Source: Gemmatimonadaceae bacterium (GTDB taxonomy: Bacteria; Gemmatimonadota; Gemmatimonadetes; Gemmatimonadales; Gemmatimonadaceae). Taken from it: 64,000 bases of DNA. Both the position numbers and the translations under genes were made by a program. The notes beneath the pieces are model-generated. The model saw nothing but the letters and a program-made list of their open reading frames with translations. It made no database searches and was not told the origin of the DNA. This document shows, one piece after another, positions 63,707 to 64,000 of this stretch; the first letter of the stretch is position 1; each line of letters starts with the position of its first letter. Location: contig JANYHT010000044.1 in NCBI GenBank assembly GCA_025358925.1, positions 62,001 to 126,000 on the forward strand, given 5' to 3'.

Positions 63707-64000
63707 TGGCGCGCGAGGCACTGGATACGCAGAGTATGGGATTTGGAACAGTGGAGCAGGCGCTCGCCGATATCGCGGCGGGAAAGTTTGTGGTGGTGGC
63801 GGATGATGAAGATCGCGAAAACGAAGGGGATCTCGTCTGCGCGGCGGAATCTGTCACGCCGGAGATGGTCAACTTCATGCTCGATGCAAAAGGCATGATC
63901 TGTCTCGCGATGACGAATGCGTGGGCCGATCATCTGGGTCTCGTGCCGCAAGTGGAACACAACACCGATGCGATGTCTACGGCCTTCACGGTCAGCATCG
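63703..64000 (+). CDS. ribB: RibB/RibBA, 3,4-dihydroxy-2-butanone 4-phosphate synthase (partial)
   Basis: The first 99 codons are in the window and the gene runs off the end. The protein reads FGTVEQALADIAAGKFVVV and then DDEDRENEGDLVCAAE, the acidic metal/substrate loop of DHBP synthase, with MICLAMT after it. It makes the four-carbon unit of lumazine from ribulose 5-phosphate. Whether a GTP cyclohydrolase II domain (RibA) is fused behind cannot be seen, though a ribD-ribE-ribBA order is common. The ATG overlaps the ribE stop; a second ATG follows at 63706. Confidence 0.93.
   Translation, partial: MMAREALDTQSMGFGTVEQALADIAAGKFVVVADDEDRENEGDLVCAAESVTPEMVNFMLDAKGMICLAMTNAWADHLGLVPQVEHNTDAMSTAFTVSI

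Overview
The window is a stretch of GC-rich bacterial chromosome, coding almost from end to end, with no rRNA, tRNA, insertion sequence, phage gene or CRISPR array that I can see. The gene content fits a Gram-negative, envelope-rich bacterium, most probably a member of the Gemmatimonadota. The reasons are a SusC/SusD outer-membrane pair, many secreted or outer-membrane beta-barrel proteins set among housekeeping genes, a PEP-CTERM protein, small carboxypeptidase-like/TonB-plug proteins and a CxxC membrane protein (54038-55048) of a kind I associate with that phylum. The phylum call is inference. Start codons are often GTG or TTG, and many neighbouring genes overlap by 4 bp.

Region 1 (1-14546, +) is the end of the division and cell wall (dcw) cluster: murD end, ftsW, murG, murC, ftsQ, ftsA, a PEP-CTERM protein, ftsZ, an M23 peptidase, a VWA-like membrane protein, ftsY and recG. 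Region 2 (14589-17847) holds a small regulator/membrane-protein pair on the minus strand, asnS (+) and mazG (-). Region 3 (17886-26948, +) is a packed run of alr, deoB, cdd, a lipoprotein, a beta-barrel protein, miaB and comEC. Region 4 (27090-35929) carries fbp, a methylmalonyl-CoA mutase-type large subunit, an alginate-export-type barrel, two divergent secreted beta-propeller proteins and a fused chorismate mutase/prephenate dehydrogenase.

Region 5 (35936-46807) is accessory and envelope-related: a frameshifted small plug protein, a cyanophycinase-like peptidase, a MOSC protein, an intact small plug protein, a strong terminator bracketed by G-rich repeats, a SusD/SusC pair and an M1 metallopeptidase. 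Region 6 (46961-56755) is the most unusual: a lipoprotein joining Ig-like, cupredoxin and CHRD domains; then a coupled run of ECF sigma factor, zinc-finger anti-sigma factor, porin-like protein, second cupredoxin protein and a Cache-HAMP-Ser/Thr kinase; then a CxxC membrane protein and a Tat-exported lipoprotein with two Rieske domains. Together these suggest copper and iron-sulfur redox proteins at the cell surface, linked to envelope signalling.

Region 7 (56855-64000, +) is one long housekeeping operon: a degenerate FmdB-like protein, argS, a PfkB-family kinase, purM, an envelope protein, ribD, ribE and the start of ribB. Four copies of a telomere-like GGGATTA heptamer array, able in principle to form G-quadruplexes, lie in intergenic sites. 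Three of them sit directly behind stop codons.
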